Below are positions 44,963-55,499 of a DNA stretch of 64,000 nt, piece by piece. Positions within the stretch are counted from its first letter, which is position 1, and each line of letters begins with the position of its first letter. The stretch comes from Rhabdophis nuchalis (Eukaryota; Chordata; Lepidosauria; Squamata; Natricidae): NCBI GenBank assembly GCA_039707465.1, contig CM077647.1:44949110-45013109 (forward strand), written 5' to 3'. The position numbers and the translations under genes were made by a program. The notes under the pieces were generated by a model. The model searched no databases. It was not told the DNA's origin and worked only from the letters and a program-made list of their open reading frames with translations.

Positions 44963-45117
44963 GTATATAGCAACAAGAGTATATTTGAATCTATCTGCTG
45001 AGAGTGAAACGCAATGGAGAAACGCAATTGGAACTTGGCTGTGGCGATTGCCCGCATGGCCACAGAGTGGGCTCTGCTTGCCACATCTGGTATGCATGCC
45101 ATAGGCTCACCATCATG

Positions 45118-45902
45118 GCCCTAGATCACAATAAGTGTACATTGACCCTATACTTATAATTAATATAGCTAATTAATATATATCAATAATGTTTTAATTA
45201 AATCTATCAAATGAAATCAAAACTGGAATAGATGTACTAAAAAATTAGAGATATGTACACAACACTACATTGACTGAAGTATAGAAGACTGAACTCATCT
45301 GGAAAGTAAAAATGAAAAGTCAAATATCTATGTTAATGGTAAATATTAAGAAGACTAATTTTACATGAATGAGCATTATAGATTTGGAAATTGTAACTAA
45401 CAATAAAGGTACCCCTCAAGTTACAATCACAATTGAGCTCAGAAATTATTATTAGCACAGAATGCTGGCAAATATTAATGAACAGACACCAACTCCAGAA
45501 TGAACAGAACCCATTGGAGCTCTACAAAGAAAAAAAATATTTCTGCAAGTTTATAGCAGGCCCATGGACATTCATTACAATATACTCTGGCATTGTTTAG
45601 TGTAGTTCAATCTAGGAGTTTAACCACTGGAGTTAGTGTTTTTATCTCTTAAGGTTATATGTCAAACAAAATCACTATGGCTTTCCCAGCAAACCAAATC
45701 AATTGTACACATTTATAAGAAGTATAGGGATATAGCATCAAATTTCCAATACAAATACATTTTGTTTCCGTGCAGTTCAGTCCCAACTATGCCAAATTCA
45801 AACTCTGAGCAATTGCCAATGGCATTTATTTCCACATTAAGCAGAAATCTTCATCAAAGTCAGGCATATCTATAAGGCTGTGGTTTTTATGCTTATATAT
45901 AC
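45118..45902. other. Intergenic unique sequence
   Basis: Nothing recognised. Confidence 0.4.
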
Positions 45903-45989
45903 TTTTTTTTCCAAAAGAATTTTATTGGTTTTACAAATTATAATAGGGGAAAGGGTATAAAAGGTGGTTACATCCGGGTTATATATATT
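45903..45989 (-). mobile_element. Extremely truncated L1-type insertion, 87 bp
   Basis: A T-run (minus-strand poly(A)) at 45904-45910 is followed by the reverse complement of an L1-type 3' end containing ACCAATAAAATTC. A 15-bp target duplication TGCTTATATATACTT is at 45890-45904 and 45990-46004. The sequence resembles the 3' end of the ORF1-only element at 4399-5604. Confidence 0.78.
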
Positions 45990-46461
45990 TGCTTATATAT
46001 ACTTAATGACACAGAATTAAGTTAAATGTATGCTTAGATTTTCAGAATTAAAACTCCAGTCCTTCAGAGGCCAAACATTCAAGTATACTCACATTTTAAA
46101 CTTCTTTTAAAAACAGTGGCATGGGAAAAATCTACAAATTGTACAAGGACCTCTGCCATGTGTATTTGTGTTGAAGATTACCTTTTTCTGAGTTGTTTTT
46201 CCAGACTTACAAATGCACATGGCATTTCAAAATGCAAGCATAAGAAATTGCACCTACATGATATATGACCTAATGCTATAATAGAACACCGAGAATGCTC
46301 CCCACCACCACTGGATTCACACATTATATTATCACTGCAAAAATTTCAAGGTAGTTTAAAAGCATTCCCTCCTTTGCATTTGATCGACCTATTTTTCATA
46401 CCTACTGCATTTTTATTTCTACATTTATATATAACACATGACTTGCGCCTGACATACATAT

Positions 46462-46792
46462 TGTTGTGACTTCGGTGAATAAGTGGGTCCACATCAGGTT
46501 TGCTCAGAAACATAGCTTTTATTTAGCTAGGCACAGCTTACAAGGAAAGAAAGTTCAGTTAAAGAAAAGGTGCGGTAGACAGGGGCTCCCGCGCTTTGAC
46601 AGCTCTTTATATTTGGAGCTGTCAAAGGGGGAGCCAATCAGGCTGCAGCAAGGGCCAGGCGCGCCTCAGCCAATCAGGTGCGTCTGTCAGTTGGCTGCCT
46701 TGCTACAGCCTGTTGCCAAGGCTCCAAGAGGCAGCCTGGAAGACCTGCGGCCGGTCGTAAGTCGAGACCGGTCGCAGGTCGAGGACACAACA
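46462..46792 (-). repeat. 3' LTR, a different family from the 5' LTR
   Basis: Minus-strand start TGTTGTGTCCTCGACC, end GAAGTCACAACA. Just inside the start is a 15-bp inverted repeat (46742-46756 / 46766-46780, one mismatch). Two GATTGGCT boxes, a TATA element at about 46606-46614 between 11-bp inverted arms (46595-46605 / 46616-46626), and AATAAAAG near 46515. It shares only the promoter core and the CCAAT-box context with the 5' LTR. Confidence 0.8.
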
Positions 46793-46807
46793 CCCCTTTC
46801 CCCCCTC
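46793..46807 (-). promoter_or_regulatory. Polypurine tract
   Basis: The minus strand reads GAGGGGGGAAAGGGG immediately before TGTTGTGTCC, the classical plus-strand primer position that marks the following LTR as the 3' one. Confidence 0.75.
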
Positions 46808-47080
46808 GGTCTGCGCATGCGCGAAAAGCTGTCCATCAGGAGAGCGGAGCATGCGCAGTCCGCTGGATTGTCCCAGAGTCTCGTCAGGAGCTGGAGGAAG
46901 AGGACGTGTCCCTGGAAGCTCCTCCTTGCCGGGGTGTAGCTCCAGGCGACGTCATCGGAGAGGCCTACCGGATAGGCGGAGTCCTCTGGAACGGTGAGTC
47001 GGGGCGAGGGGGCGTGGCGATTGTTGTGTAGGCCTGGTCGTCCGCTCGGCTTGAGCTAGGCCTATGAAGGTTGCCGGTAG

Positions 47081-47710
47081 TCAGGCGAGGAGGCGTGGTC
47101 TTCGATAGGGAGGCCTGGTCGACTGGTCGGCTTGGGCCAGGCCGATGATGGCGGGAGGCAGGACAGGCCTGACAGGGAGGTGGCAGGGAGGCCTGACTAG
47201 CGAAGGCCCTTTTGCAGGTCTCACGGATCTCGGCGTGGTCTTCGATGGGAGGGTCTGGTCGGCGTCAGCCCGGCCAGGCCGAAGATGGTTGCTGGGAGTC
47301 GGGGAAACCCAGGCCCGGCCGGGCGGGCTGTTGGGCCCCGGCGAGGCAGCCGGATGGTTTGCCGCTGTTGCTGCTGCTGGCGCTGCGGTGGTCTGGTGCC
47401 TCGCCTTGCGTTTGAAGGCTTGTCGGTTTCTTTTGGGTGCGAAGGCTTGTCGGTTTCTTTTGGGTGCGAAGGCTTGTCGGTTTCTTTGGGTGCGAGGTTT
47501 GTCGGTTTCTTTGGGTGCGGAGGCTTGTCGTAGCGGCGGTAGGTGGGCCTTGCACGGCGACTCAGGAGTCCCGTAGGCCTTGGCTGCTTCTGTCGGCTCG
47601 ATCCGAGGAAGAAGCGGTGCGTTTCTTAGTTCCTGGCTGTTTCTGTTGGCTTTGTCCGAGGGCGAAGCGGTGTCCCGCGGCAGGTCGTCGACCGCTGCCG
47701 GGGTAGCCAC
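47081..47710 (-). CDS. Internal ORF of the LTR element, possible gag remnant
   Basis: 209 residues, very rich in Pro, Ala, Arg and Lys. It contains a short tandem repeat encoding RNRQAF(A)PK units (27-bp DNA repeats, about 47412-47527). No zinc knuckle, protease or polymerase motif is visible and frames overlap on both strands in this GC-rich DNA, so it may not be a real protein. Confidence 0.25.
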   Translation of the reverse strand: MATPAAVDDLPRDTASPSDKANRNSQELRNAPLLPRIEPTEAAKAYGTPESPCKAHLPPLRQASAPKETDKPRTQRNRQAFAPKRNRQAFAPKRNRQAFKRKARHQTTAAPAAATAANHPAASPGPNSPPGRAWVSPTPSNHLRPGRADADQTLPSKTTPRSVRPAKGPSLVRPPCHLPVRPVLPPAIIGLAQADQSTRPPYRRPRLLA

Positions 47711-47920
47711 GGCTTGCGCGGTTTCGAGGTCTCGGCCGCCGCAGCTCGAGGGGTCTTCGAGCGTCCTGGCCCGGTCGTACTAGCTGGCAGGGAAGCGCTC
47801 GAGGCGGGCCGTAGGAGACCCAGGTTTCCGTGGCCGCTTCGATGGGTCGAGCGGGATCGTACCGCAACAAAACAGGGAGGGTAAAAATTCTTTTCGCTAT
47901 TTCTCGATGAGCGCTGCCTG

Positions 47921-47938
47921 ATCCCACCTTCGTCGCCA
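47921..47938 (-). promoter_or_regulatory. Primer binding site, tRNA-Ser-like
   Basis: One base after the LTR the minus strand reads TGGCGACGAAGGTGGGAT. Complementarity to a 3' end ...ATCCCACCTTCGTCG-CCA fits tRNA-Ser(GCT) with a few mismatches, as recalled from vertebrate tRNA-Ser. It establishes this LTR as the 5' one. Confidence 0.65.
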
Positions 47939-47939
47939 G

Positions 47940-48191
47940 TGTTATGAGTGTAAGAAGGGTCCAGACCCGGCAGATCCAACGGCTCTTTATTGCAACAAGC
48001 AACAACAAACACAACTGTAAGTATAGTCGTACAAAAAGCGCGCGCCTTCGCTCTGACAGCTCCTTTTATACGAGCTGTCAGAACGCCGGCCAATCGGCGC
48101 GTCTCCCGCTTCGGCTGCAGCCAGTCGCGTCTTAGCCAATCAGACGCGACTGGCTGTTGCCGGGGAATTTAAGCAGGTGTCGTATGCAACA
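47940..48191 (-). repeat. 5' LTR
   Basis: Minus-strand start TGTTGCATACGACACC, end CACTCATAACA. Two CCAAT-type boxes (GATTGGC near 48142 and 48093), TATAAAA at about 48071-48064 inside an 11-bp inverted repeat (48052-48062 / 48072-48082), and AATAAAG near 47987. U3, R and U5 are all recognisable in order. Confidence 0.8.
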
Positions 48192-48196
48192 CATAT

Positions 48197-49534
48197 CGTT
48201 TGCAGCAGCTTGCTCTTTAAACTCTGAACTTGCTGCAGCAAATATTTATATTTGCCTTTATCTAGCAAACTGGACATTTTAGTGCAAGAAAGCATCTTGA
48301 GTATGCAGATAATGAACATTGGCCATCTTATCGCAATCATTTATAGAAGGGTGTGCAGAGTTCATAAGATTATTGAATGTAGTCAGTTGCAACTCTACAC
48401 CAGCTAATACTAAAAAAATCTTGTAATGCTGCCTACTAATGTTGTTGACTTTATCCACATTCAATAATTTAGGACCAGGTTACTAAACATCTCTCTCTCG
48501 ATTTTCCCAGTTTGGGGAGGGGGGCTTAAAACACCTGCAGAGCAGAAACAAAAGAATTAGCGATAATCAGGAGTAACAAATGTATAATCAAATAAGCTTT
48601 TGTGAACTAAACTTTAATTCAGTGTTAGGTAAAGCCAAGGATAACAAGGTAGTCTCACAGGGCACATTTGGAATCTTGAAAATATATGGTAGTTACACCA
48701 TAAAATGGCTGCCAAGTCTGATCCAGCAGATCCAGTTCATTTAAGATATCCACTTTTAGATTACTGAACAGTATACTTTGGAATAAGCAAAGACTTGCCA
48801 GAAATGGGGAGAGGACTAAAAATGGCAATTTATCTAATTTGCTCTTCATTCGGGTTATTTAGATTTTGCCCTCCTTCCCTGTATGGTTGGCTTAGATATC
48901 AAGATATTTTTGCTGTGTCTCTGTGACTGAAAACAGTTGCAAAATCATACCATTGACTGGAATCCATTTCACAAAATGCTTCCAGCTTTGCTTTACACAT
49001 GCACTATCTGTCACCTTTCCTTCACATGGATCAACACTGATAAGGTCTGTATTTCACATTGCAATGTAATATAATACTTGCTATTGTTTCCACACTGAGG
49101 TTTTATTCTTATAGTGCTGGCATTGAACCTGACCAAAAAGGTCACATCTTCATGTATGATGAGAATGAGAGGCGGAGGGTGCCATATAAACTTCTGCATG
49201 TAATTACACTTTTTCATCTTTAGTGCCTGACACTTTCTTTCTTGTGTAAGGCTAAAATGTTGCAGGATTAAGAGTTCAAACATAAAAAAAACTGAAGCCG
49301 AAAACACAGAAGTTTCACTCTATTATCAGATATTGATCAGATACTCATAAGCAAGAAACAAATGCAGTCTTGCAGCCATTTCATTCTTCCAAAACCAACT
49401 GATCTTTGAAATATAATGCTTCCTGTCATGCAAGAAACAATATAAAACCATTGTGACGCAGTCATTAGAATCCTTTCACTTCTGAATTTGAACTAAGCCA
49501 TCCAAGTTGATATCCATCATGCCATTTTGCATCA
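48197..49534. other. Repeat-poor intergenic sequence
   Basis: No element or exon recognised. Confidence 0.4.
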
Positions 49535-49919
49535 GTGTGTGTGTGTGTGTGTGTATTTGTGATACGTTTTTGAGCTGATAAACAAATAAATAAGGGAGAC
49601 GAGTACAGATCTATTTCAAGCTATTTAGCTCTCATCAGTTACTGGGACTCGAACCACGGCTGTTTTACATGTGAGGTAGTTGTAATTGCCACTAGGCCAC
49701 AGGTTCTCATCCTGATCAGCTGAGCCAGGGGAACAAGTATATATACTGTGTCACAACACCCTGTTAAGCCTCAATTAAGGTTCAAATCCCAGTAAGGGTA
49801 TGGCTAGCTGATGAGAGCTAAAAAGCTCGAAATAGATCTATTTCTTAATTGGGGCTTAACAGGGTGTTGTGACACAAGTATGCACTTATCCTCCTGTCTC
49901 AGCTAATCAGGAAGAGAAT

Positions 49920-49985
49920 CTGGTGGCATAATGGCTAAGGCTTCTGCCTAACATGTAATACAACCCCGGTTCAAATCCCAGTAAG
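49920..49985 (+). promoter_or_regulatory. tRNA-like polymerase III promoter module
   Basis: TGGTGGCATAATGGCTAAGG (A-box-like) and GGTTCAAATCC at 49968-49978 (B box), followed immediately by the hammerhead ribozyme. Confidence 0.65.
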
Positions 49986-50042
49986 AGTATGGCTAGCTGA
50001 TGAGAGCTAAAAAGCTCGAAATAGATCTTTCCTAGTCTCCCT
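49984..50042 (+). ncRNA. Hammerhead ribozyme, subfamily A copy
   Basis: GGCUAG (49991-49996), CUGAUGA (49997-50003), stem II GAGCU/AGCUC with AAAA loop, GAAA, stem III partly mispaired (UAGAUCUU), UC before the cleavage site (H17=C), CUAGUC (50032-50037) and outer stem AGAG/CCCU with one mismatch. The core is intact. Confidence 0.8.
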
Positions 50043-50072
50043 GATTTATTTATTGATCAGCTCAAAAACCTA

Positions 50073-50111
<39 letters not shown>

Positions 50112-50113
50112 TA

Positions 50114-51762
50114 CAGTCAGGTCTAGAAATATTGGGACATTGACACAATTCTAACATTTTTGGCTGTATGCACCACCACAATGGATTTGGAATGAAACAA
50201 ACACAGTGCGTTTTAACTGCAGACTGTCAGCTTTAATTTGAGGGTATGTACATCCAACTCAGGTGAACGGTGTAGGAATTACAACAGTTGGCATAGGTGC
50301 CTCCCACTTGTTAAGGGACCAAAAGTAATGGGACAGAATAATAATCATAAATCAAACTTTCCCTTTTTAATACTTGGTTGCAAATCCTTTGCAGTCAATC
50401 ACAGCCTGAAGTCTGGAATGCATAGACATCACCAGACATTAGGTTTCATCCCTGGTGATGCTCTGTCAGGCCTCTACTGCACGTGTCTTCAGTTCTTGCT
50501 TGTTCTTGGGGCATTTTCCCTTCAGTTTTGTCTTCAGCAAGTAAAATGCATGCTCAATGGGATTCAGGTCAGGTGACTGACTTGGCCATTGCATAACATT
50601 CCACTTCTGTTACTTCAAAAACTCTTTGGGTACTTTTGCGGTATGCTTTGGGTCATTGTCCATCTGCACTGTGAAGCGCTGTCCAATGAGTTCTGCAGCA
50701 TTTGCCTGAATGTGAGCAGATAATATTGCCCGAAACACTTCAGAATTTATCCTGCTGCTTTTGTCAGCAGTCACATCATCAATAAATACAAGAAAACCAG
50801 TTCCATTGGCAGCCATACATGCCCACGCCATGACACTACCACCACCATACTTCATTGATGAGGTGGTATGCTTAGGATCATGAGCAGTTCCTTTCCTTCT
50901 CCATACTCTTCTTTTCCCATCACTCTGTTACAAGTTGATCTTGGTCTCATCTGTCCATAGAATGGTGTTCCAGAACTGTGAAGGCTTCTTTAGATGTCGT
51001 TTGGCAAACTCTAATCTGGCCTTCCTGTTTTTGAGGCTCACCAATGGTTTACATCTTGTGGTGAACTCTCTGTATTCACTCTGGTGAAGTCTTCTCTTGA
51101 TGGTTGACTTTGACGCACATACACCTACCTCCTGGAAAGTGTTCTTGATCTGGCCAACTGTTGTGAAGGGTGTTTTCTTCACCAGGGAAATGATTCTTCG
51201 GTCATCCACCACAGTTGTTTTCTGTGGTCTCCCAGGTCTTTTGGTGTTGCTGAGCTCACTGGTGTGCTCCTTCTTTTTGAGAATGTTCCAAACAGTTGTT
51301 TTGGCCACGCCTGATGTTCTTGCTATTTCTCTGATGGGTTTGTTTTGTTTTTTCAGCCTGATGATGGCTTGCTTCACTGATAGTGACAGCTCTTTGGATT
51401 TCATCTTGAGAGTTGACAGCAACAGATTCCAAATGCAAATGGCACACTTGAAATGACCTCTGGGCCTTTTATCTGCACATTGTAATTGGGATTATGAGGG
51501 GATATCACACACCTGGCCATGGAACAGCTGAGAAGCCAATTGTCCAATTACTTTTGGTCCCTTAACAAGTGGAAGGCACATATGCCAATGGTTGTAATTC
51601 CTACATAGTTCACCTGAGTTGGATGTACATACCCTCAAATAAAAGCTGACAGTCTGCAGTTAAAGCACATTGTGTTTGTTTCATTCCAAATCTATTGTGG
51701 TGGTGTATATAGCCAAAAATGTTAGAATTGTGTCGATGTACCAATATTTCTCGACCTGACTG
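50114..51762 (-). mobile_element. Tc1-like DNA transposon, full length
   Basis: 1649 bp flanked by TA (50112-50113, 51763-51764). Terminal inverted repeats of about 230 bp begin CAGTCAGGTC with only scattered mismatches; each arm contains GGTCCCTTAACAAGTGG-type inner sequence near its end. It was inserted next to (CA)n/(TATG)n microsatellite DNA at the edge of ribozyme repeat cluster 2. Confidence 0.95.
50367..51422 (-). pseudogene. Tc1 transposase, inactivated by in-frame stops only
   Basis: One continuous minus-strand frame. The N-terminal paired-like DNA-binding region has two helix-turn-helix parts (SVKQAIIRLKKQNKPIREIA and a GRPQKTT linker), then the catalytic domain: WTDETKINL (first Asp), QMDNDPKHTA (second Asp) and SPDLNPIEHAF (Glu). 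All three D,D,E residues survive. Stops lie after INL (50928), after FLK (50610), near 50470 and near 50440, with a final TAA at 50367. No indel is visible, so decay is by point mutation. Confidence 0.9.
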
Positions 51763-51815
51763 TATGTATGTATGTATGTATGTATGTATGTATGTATGTA
51801 TGTATGTATGTATAT
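51761..51815. repeat. (TATG)n microsatellite
   Basis: Thirteen or so TATG/TGTA units directly adjoin the Tc1 right end, followed by CA-rich degenerate repeats to about 51915. Confidence 0.9.
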
Positions 51816-51956
51816 ATTACATACACACACACACACATATATACACACACAAACATACATACATATATACACACACAAACACACACACAAACATACATAC
51901 ATATACATATACATACTGTATGTATGTATATATAAGTTGTTTTTATTCTTTCTATA

Positions 51957-52257
51957 TAGATTGTCCTCAACATACAAGCATAAATGAGTTTGAAACTTCT
52001 ATTATTAAGTGATAAGTTTATTAACTGAGTTGCTTTTATTACCTGTTTGCTGCAGTTTTTTAAGCAAATCACTATCACACTGTTGTTAAGCAAATCCAGC
52101 TTCCCTCATTGGCTGAACTTTTCAGAATCTCTCTGGGAAGATCATAAATGGGGATCATTTGACCTCGAATACTAGAACCCCGGGCTATGCCAGTTTCCAG
52201 GCACCCATAGGTGGAGGTCAGTTGTAACTGGAAGTTGTAACTGCAAGAACTGATCCA
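51957..52257 (-). mobile_element. Tc1/mariner-type MITE copy 4
   Basis: Begins ATTGTCCTCAACATACAAGC and contains GTTGTTAAGCAAATCCAGC and ATCATTTGACCTCG, the minus-strand form of the family. The right end is missing. Confidence 0.55.
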
Positions 52258-53419
<1,162 letters not shown>

Positions 53420-53584
53420 TAATTATCACAGCTCCTGTTCGGGGTCCCTTTAAGGGGAGGAGACTCAACGTCTTCCCTCTCTGTCCTTCGACTCATCCCA
53501 GAGATCAACCAGACAGAGAACCAATTAGATTACTGCTGTGTGACATTTTTTAGATATGTGTTAAGATTTTTAAGGGCTGAAAAT

Positions 53585-53643
53585 AAAGAGACCAGGATGG
53601 ATCCATTTCAGGCTTATTAGCCTTCTTCAGCTGGCCATACTCC
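53585..53643 (-). ncRNA. Hammerhead ribozyme, subfamily B, best copy
   Basis: Minus strand: GGAG, UAU, GGCCAG, CUGAAGA (53630-53624), stem II AGGCU-AAUA-AGCCU, GAAA (53609-53606), stem III UGG-AU-CCA, U and H17=C (53597, 53596), CUGGUC, U, CUUU. Relative to subfamily A, one stem I pair, two stem II pairs and one stem III pair have changed on both strands, keeping pairing. Cleavage is predicted between 53596 and 53595. Confidence 0.9.
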
Positions 53644-53647
53644 TTCT

Positions 53648-53712
53648 ACTGGGATTTGAACTGGTGCTTTCCACCATATGAGACAGGCTTCTCTATGCCT
53701 TGAGCTATCCAG
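53648..53712 (-). promoter_or_regulatory. tRNA-like polymerase III promoter module
   Basis: Minus strand: GGATAGCTCAAGGCATAGAG (A-box-like TAGCTCAAGG), then AGTTCAAATCC (B box with one change). It immediately precedes the ribozyme. The second unit has the equivalent at 53985-54048 with GGTTCAAATCC. Confidence 0.6.
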
Positions 53713-53921
53713 TATCCCTGATATATCAGCCAATTTACAGGACTCTTAAATGAGAGATAATTATCACAGCTCCTGTTTGGGGTCCCTTTAAGGGGAGGAG
53801 ACTTAACATCATCCCTCTCTGTCCTTTGACTCAACCCAGAGATCATCAAGACAGAGAACCAATTAGATTACTGCTGTGTGAAATTTTTTAGATATGTGTT
53901 AGATTTTTAAGGGCTGAAAAT

Positions 53922-53980
53922 AAAGAGACCAGGATGGATTCATTTCAGGCTTATTAGCCTTCTTCAGCTGGCCATACTCC
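53922..53980 (-). ncRNA. Hammerhead ribozyme, subfamily B, second copy
   Basis: Identical to the copy at 53585-53643 in stem I, core and stem II. One substitution in stem III (UGAAUCCA) gives an A.C mismatch. In a dimeric transcript the two copies would lie 337 nt apart. Confidence 0.85.
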
Positions 53981-54077
53981 TTCTGCTGGGATTTGAACCG
54001 GCACTTTCCAGCATATGAGGCAAGCCTTTCTATGCCTTGAGCTATCCGTTTTCCCTGATTACATCAGCCTTTTACAG

Positions 54078-54418
54078 CAGGGGTCCCCAACCCCCGGTCC
54101 GCGGACCGGTGCCGGTCCGTGGCTTGATAGGAACCGGGCCGCAAGGCCCGAGAGGAGGAGGAGGAGGGAGGAGGGAGCAGCCCCCTGGGCAGAGCGCACG
54201 CCAGATGCGGGAGAGCGCAGGCACGGCCGTTCGCGCCGTTGGAGGCCTTAGAGAGCTGAATGAGCCAACTCCCCCCGCGTGCGCATGCACCGCCTGTTCC
54301 CCCTCCCCCCGCATGCGCATGCGCTGCCTGTTCCTCCCCCCGCTCCTCCTCTACGCCAGCCGGTCCGCAGAATTTTCTTTTAAATGAAATGGTGCAAAAA
54401 AGGTTGGGGACACCCCTG
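54078..54418. mobile_element. hAT MITE (CAGGGGTCCCCAACC ends)
   Basis: Target duplication TTTTACAG at 54070-54077 and 54419-54426. Left end CAGGGGTCCCCAACCCCCGG, right end GGTTGGGGACACCCCTG. The GC-rich interior has no transposase. The ends match a hAT group I remember from tetrapod genomes, including opossum Charlie-type elements; not verified. It is inserted into ribozyme repeat cluster 3. Confidence 0.88.
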
Positions 54419-54426
54419 TTTTACAG

Positions 54427-54765
54427 GACTTTTATTAATGAGAGTAAACAAAAGACAACGAAACTAATAGCTTTCTGTCTGCATGGTCTTTAGTGAAGAG
54501 CTGAAAGACAGAAAAGGAAAGCAGTAGGCTTCCTCCCTTAATTGGGGCTTACCAGGGTGTTGTGACACAAGTGTATGTATGTATGTAAGTATGTATGTAT
54601 GTATGTATGTATGTATGTATGTATGTATGTATGTATATATGTATGTGTGTCACAACACCATGGTAAGCCCCAATTAAGGAAGGAAGCGTACTGCTTTTCT
54701 TTTCTGTCTTTTGGCTCATCACCAGAGACCATCCAGATAGAAAGCTATTAGTTTCATATAATACA
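54427..54765. repeat. Inverted ribozyme-repeat arms around (TATG)n
   Basis: The left arm (about 54455-54570: AGCTTTCTGTCTGCATGGTC ... CTTAATTGGGGCTTACC ... TGTTGTGACAC) and the right arm (about 54648-54760) are reverse complements, separated by (TATG)n at 54574-54645. The arms are the ribozyme-free part of the 340-bp unit (subfamily A), so the whole is a palindrome with a microsatellite at its centre. Confidence 0.75.
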
Positions 54766-55099
54766 GGAATTACCTGTAGGCAATTCATTACAGTCTCCAA
54801 CTATATGCATTGCATTAGAAGCCAGACTTTTCCAAATAAATACTTCAAAGACATATTGGTCTACAATACCTATGCATCTTAGACATAGGAAAGAAATAAT
54901 GAACAATGGTTTTCAACTCATGGGAAAGGCAAACAGCTGTTCTAAATTTACTTTAACTCAAAATCAAGCAAATGTTAGGTGTGCGTGGAACTACTTCAGT
55001 GAGAATTTTGCTTTCAGGGCAACCAATGTCTCCCCAGGAAGCAGCAATCTTGCTCTAAAAGCTAACATAAAATACTATAAACTGACAACGGGAAAGGGC
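54766..55099. other. Unique sequence upstream of TSPAN13
   Basis: Nothing recognised. Confidence 0.4.
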
Positions 55100-55436
55100 T
55101 AACCGCGTCGCACTCTTCCACGACTTCGTTCAAAACCAGGTCGCCGGGCCGGAGGTATTTGCATATTTTTACCTTTGTCTCCGAAGATCAGCCAATGAGG
55201 GCCTTGGCTGCCTGCGGTCCTCCTCCCCCCCTCCCGGAGGTTTCTGAGCTGGCGCTGGCAGCTAGCTGAGAAAGCGGGGTTTTGTGACCGCTGTTCCTGC
55301 AGTGCCGCTCTGGTTCTACCTGCCCTTTTACACTTCTGTCAGGGGAGGCAAAGGTTTGTTTTCCCTCCCTTGAAGGAAGAGGGGAATTGTCCAAATCAGG
55401 GGACGCTGCGGCAGCGACCACAACCTCAGGGGCGCG
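55100..55436 (+). promoter_or_regulatory. TSPAN13: TSPAN13 promoter and 5' UTR
   Basis: CpG content rises sharply from about 55105. Candidate sites: octamer ATTTGCAT at 55157-55164, CCAAT at 55192-55196, and a GC-rich block to the start codon. No TATA box at a convincing position. The transcription start cannot be fixed from sequence. Confidence 0.55.
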
Positions 55437-55499
55437 ATGGTTTGCGGCGGATTCTCTTGTTCCAAGAATTGCCTCTGTGCGCTCAACCTGCTTTACACG
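55437..55499 (+). CDS. TSPAN13: TSPAN13 exon 1 (coding part)
   Basis: ATG at 55437 and 21 codons [21 protein letters not shown]; donor GTAAGT at 55500. The start is fixed by the match to the known N-terminus. Confidence 0.95.

Larger units (their letters stand above)
46462..48191 (-). mobile_element. Short LTR retroelement with non-matching LTRs
   Basis: Perfect 5-bp target duplication CATAT (46457-46461, 48192-48196). In minus-strand order: LTR 48191-47940, primer binding site, about 1.1 kb internal region without pol, polypurine tract 46807-46793, LTR 46792-46462. Both LTRs start TGTTG and end in AACA with TATA and AATAAA signals but are of different length (252 and 331 bp) and mostly unalignable. 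Probably a non-autonomous Gypsy-like element. There is no protein evidence for the superfamily. Confidence 0.75.
49535..50112. repeat. tRNA-hammerhead ribozyme repeat cluster 2
   Basis: After (TG)n at 49535-49552, a minus-strand copy has a decayed ribozyme (core TCATCAG 49632-49638 and TTTC 49614-49617; 5' strand of stem I lost). A plus-strand copy is cut at 49841 within stem III (core at 49808-49832) and joins CTTAATTGGGGCTTAACAGG. A complete plus-strand copy follows, with tRNA-like module 49920-49985 and ribozyme 49984-50042. It ends GATCAGCTCAAAAACC plus (CA)n at 50073-50106. Confidence 0.8.

Noticed and set aside
51681..52093. Frames of repeated YVCMYVCM or IHTYIHTY
   Set aside because: Translation of the (TATG)n microsatellite only.
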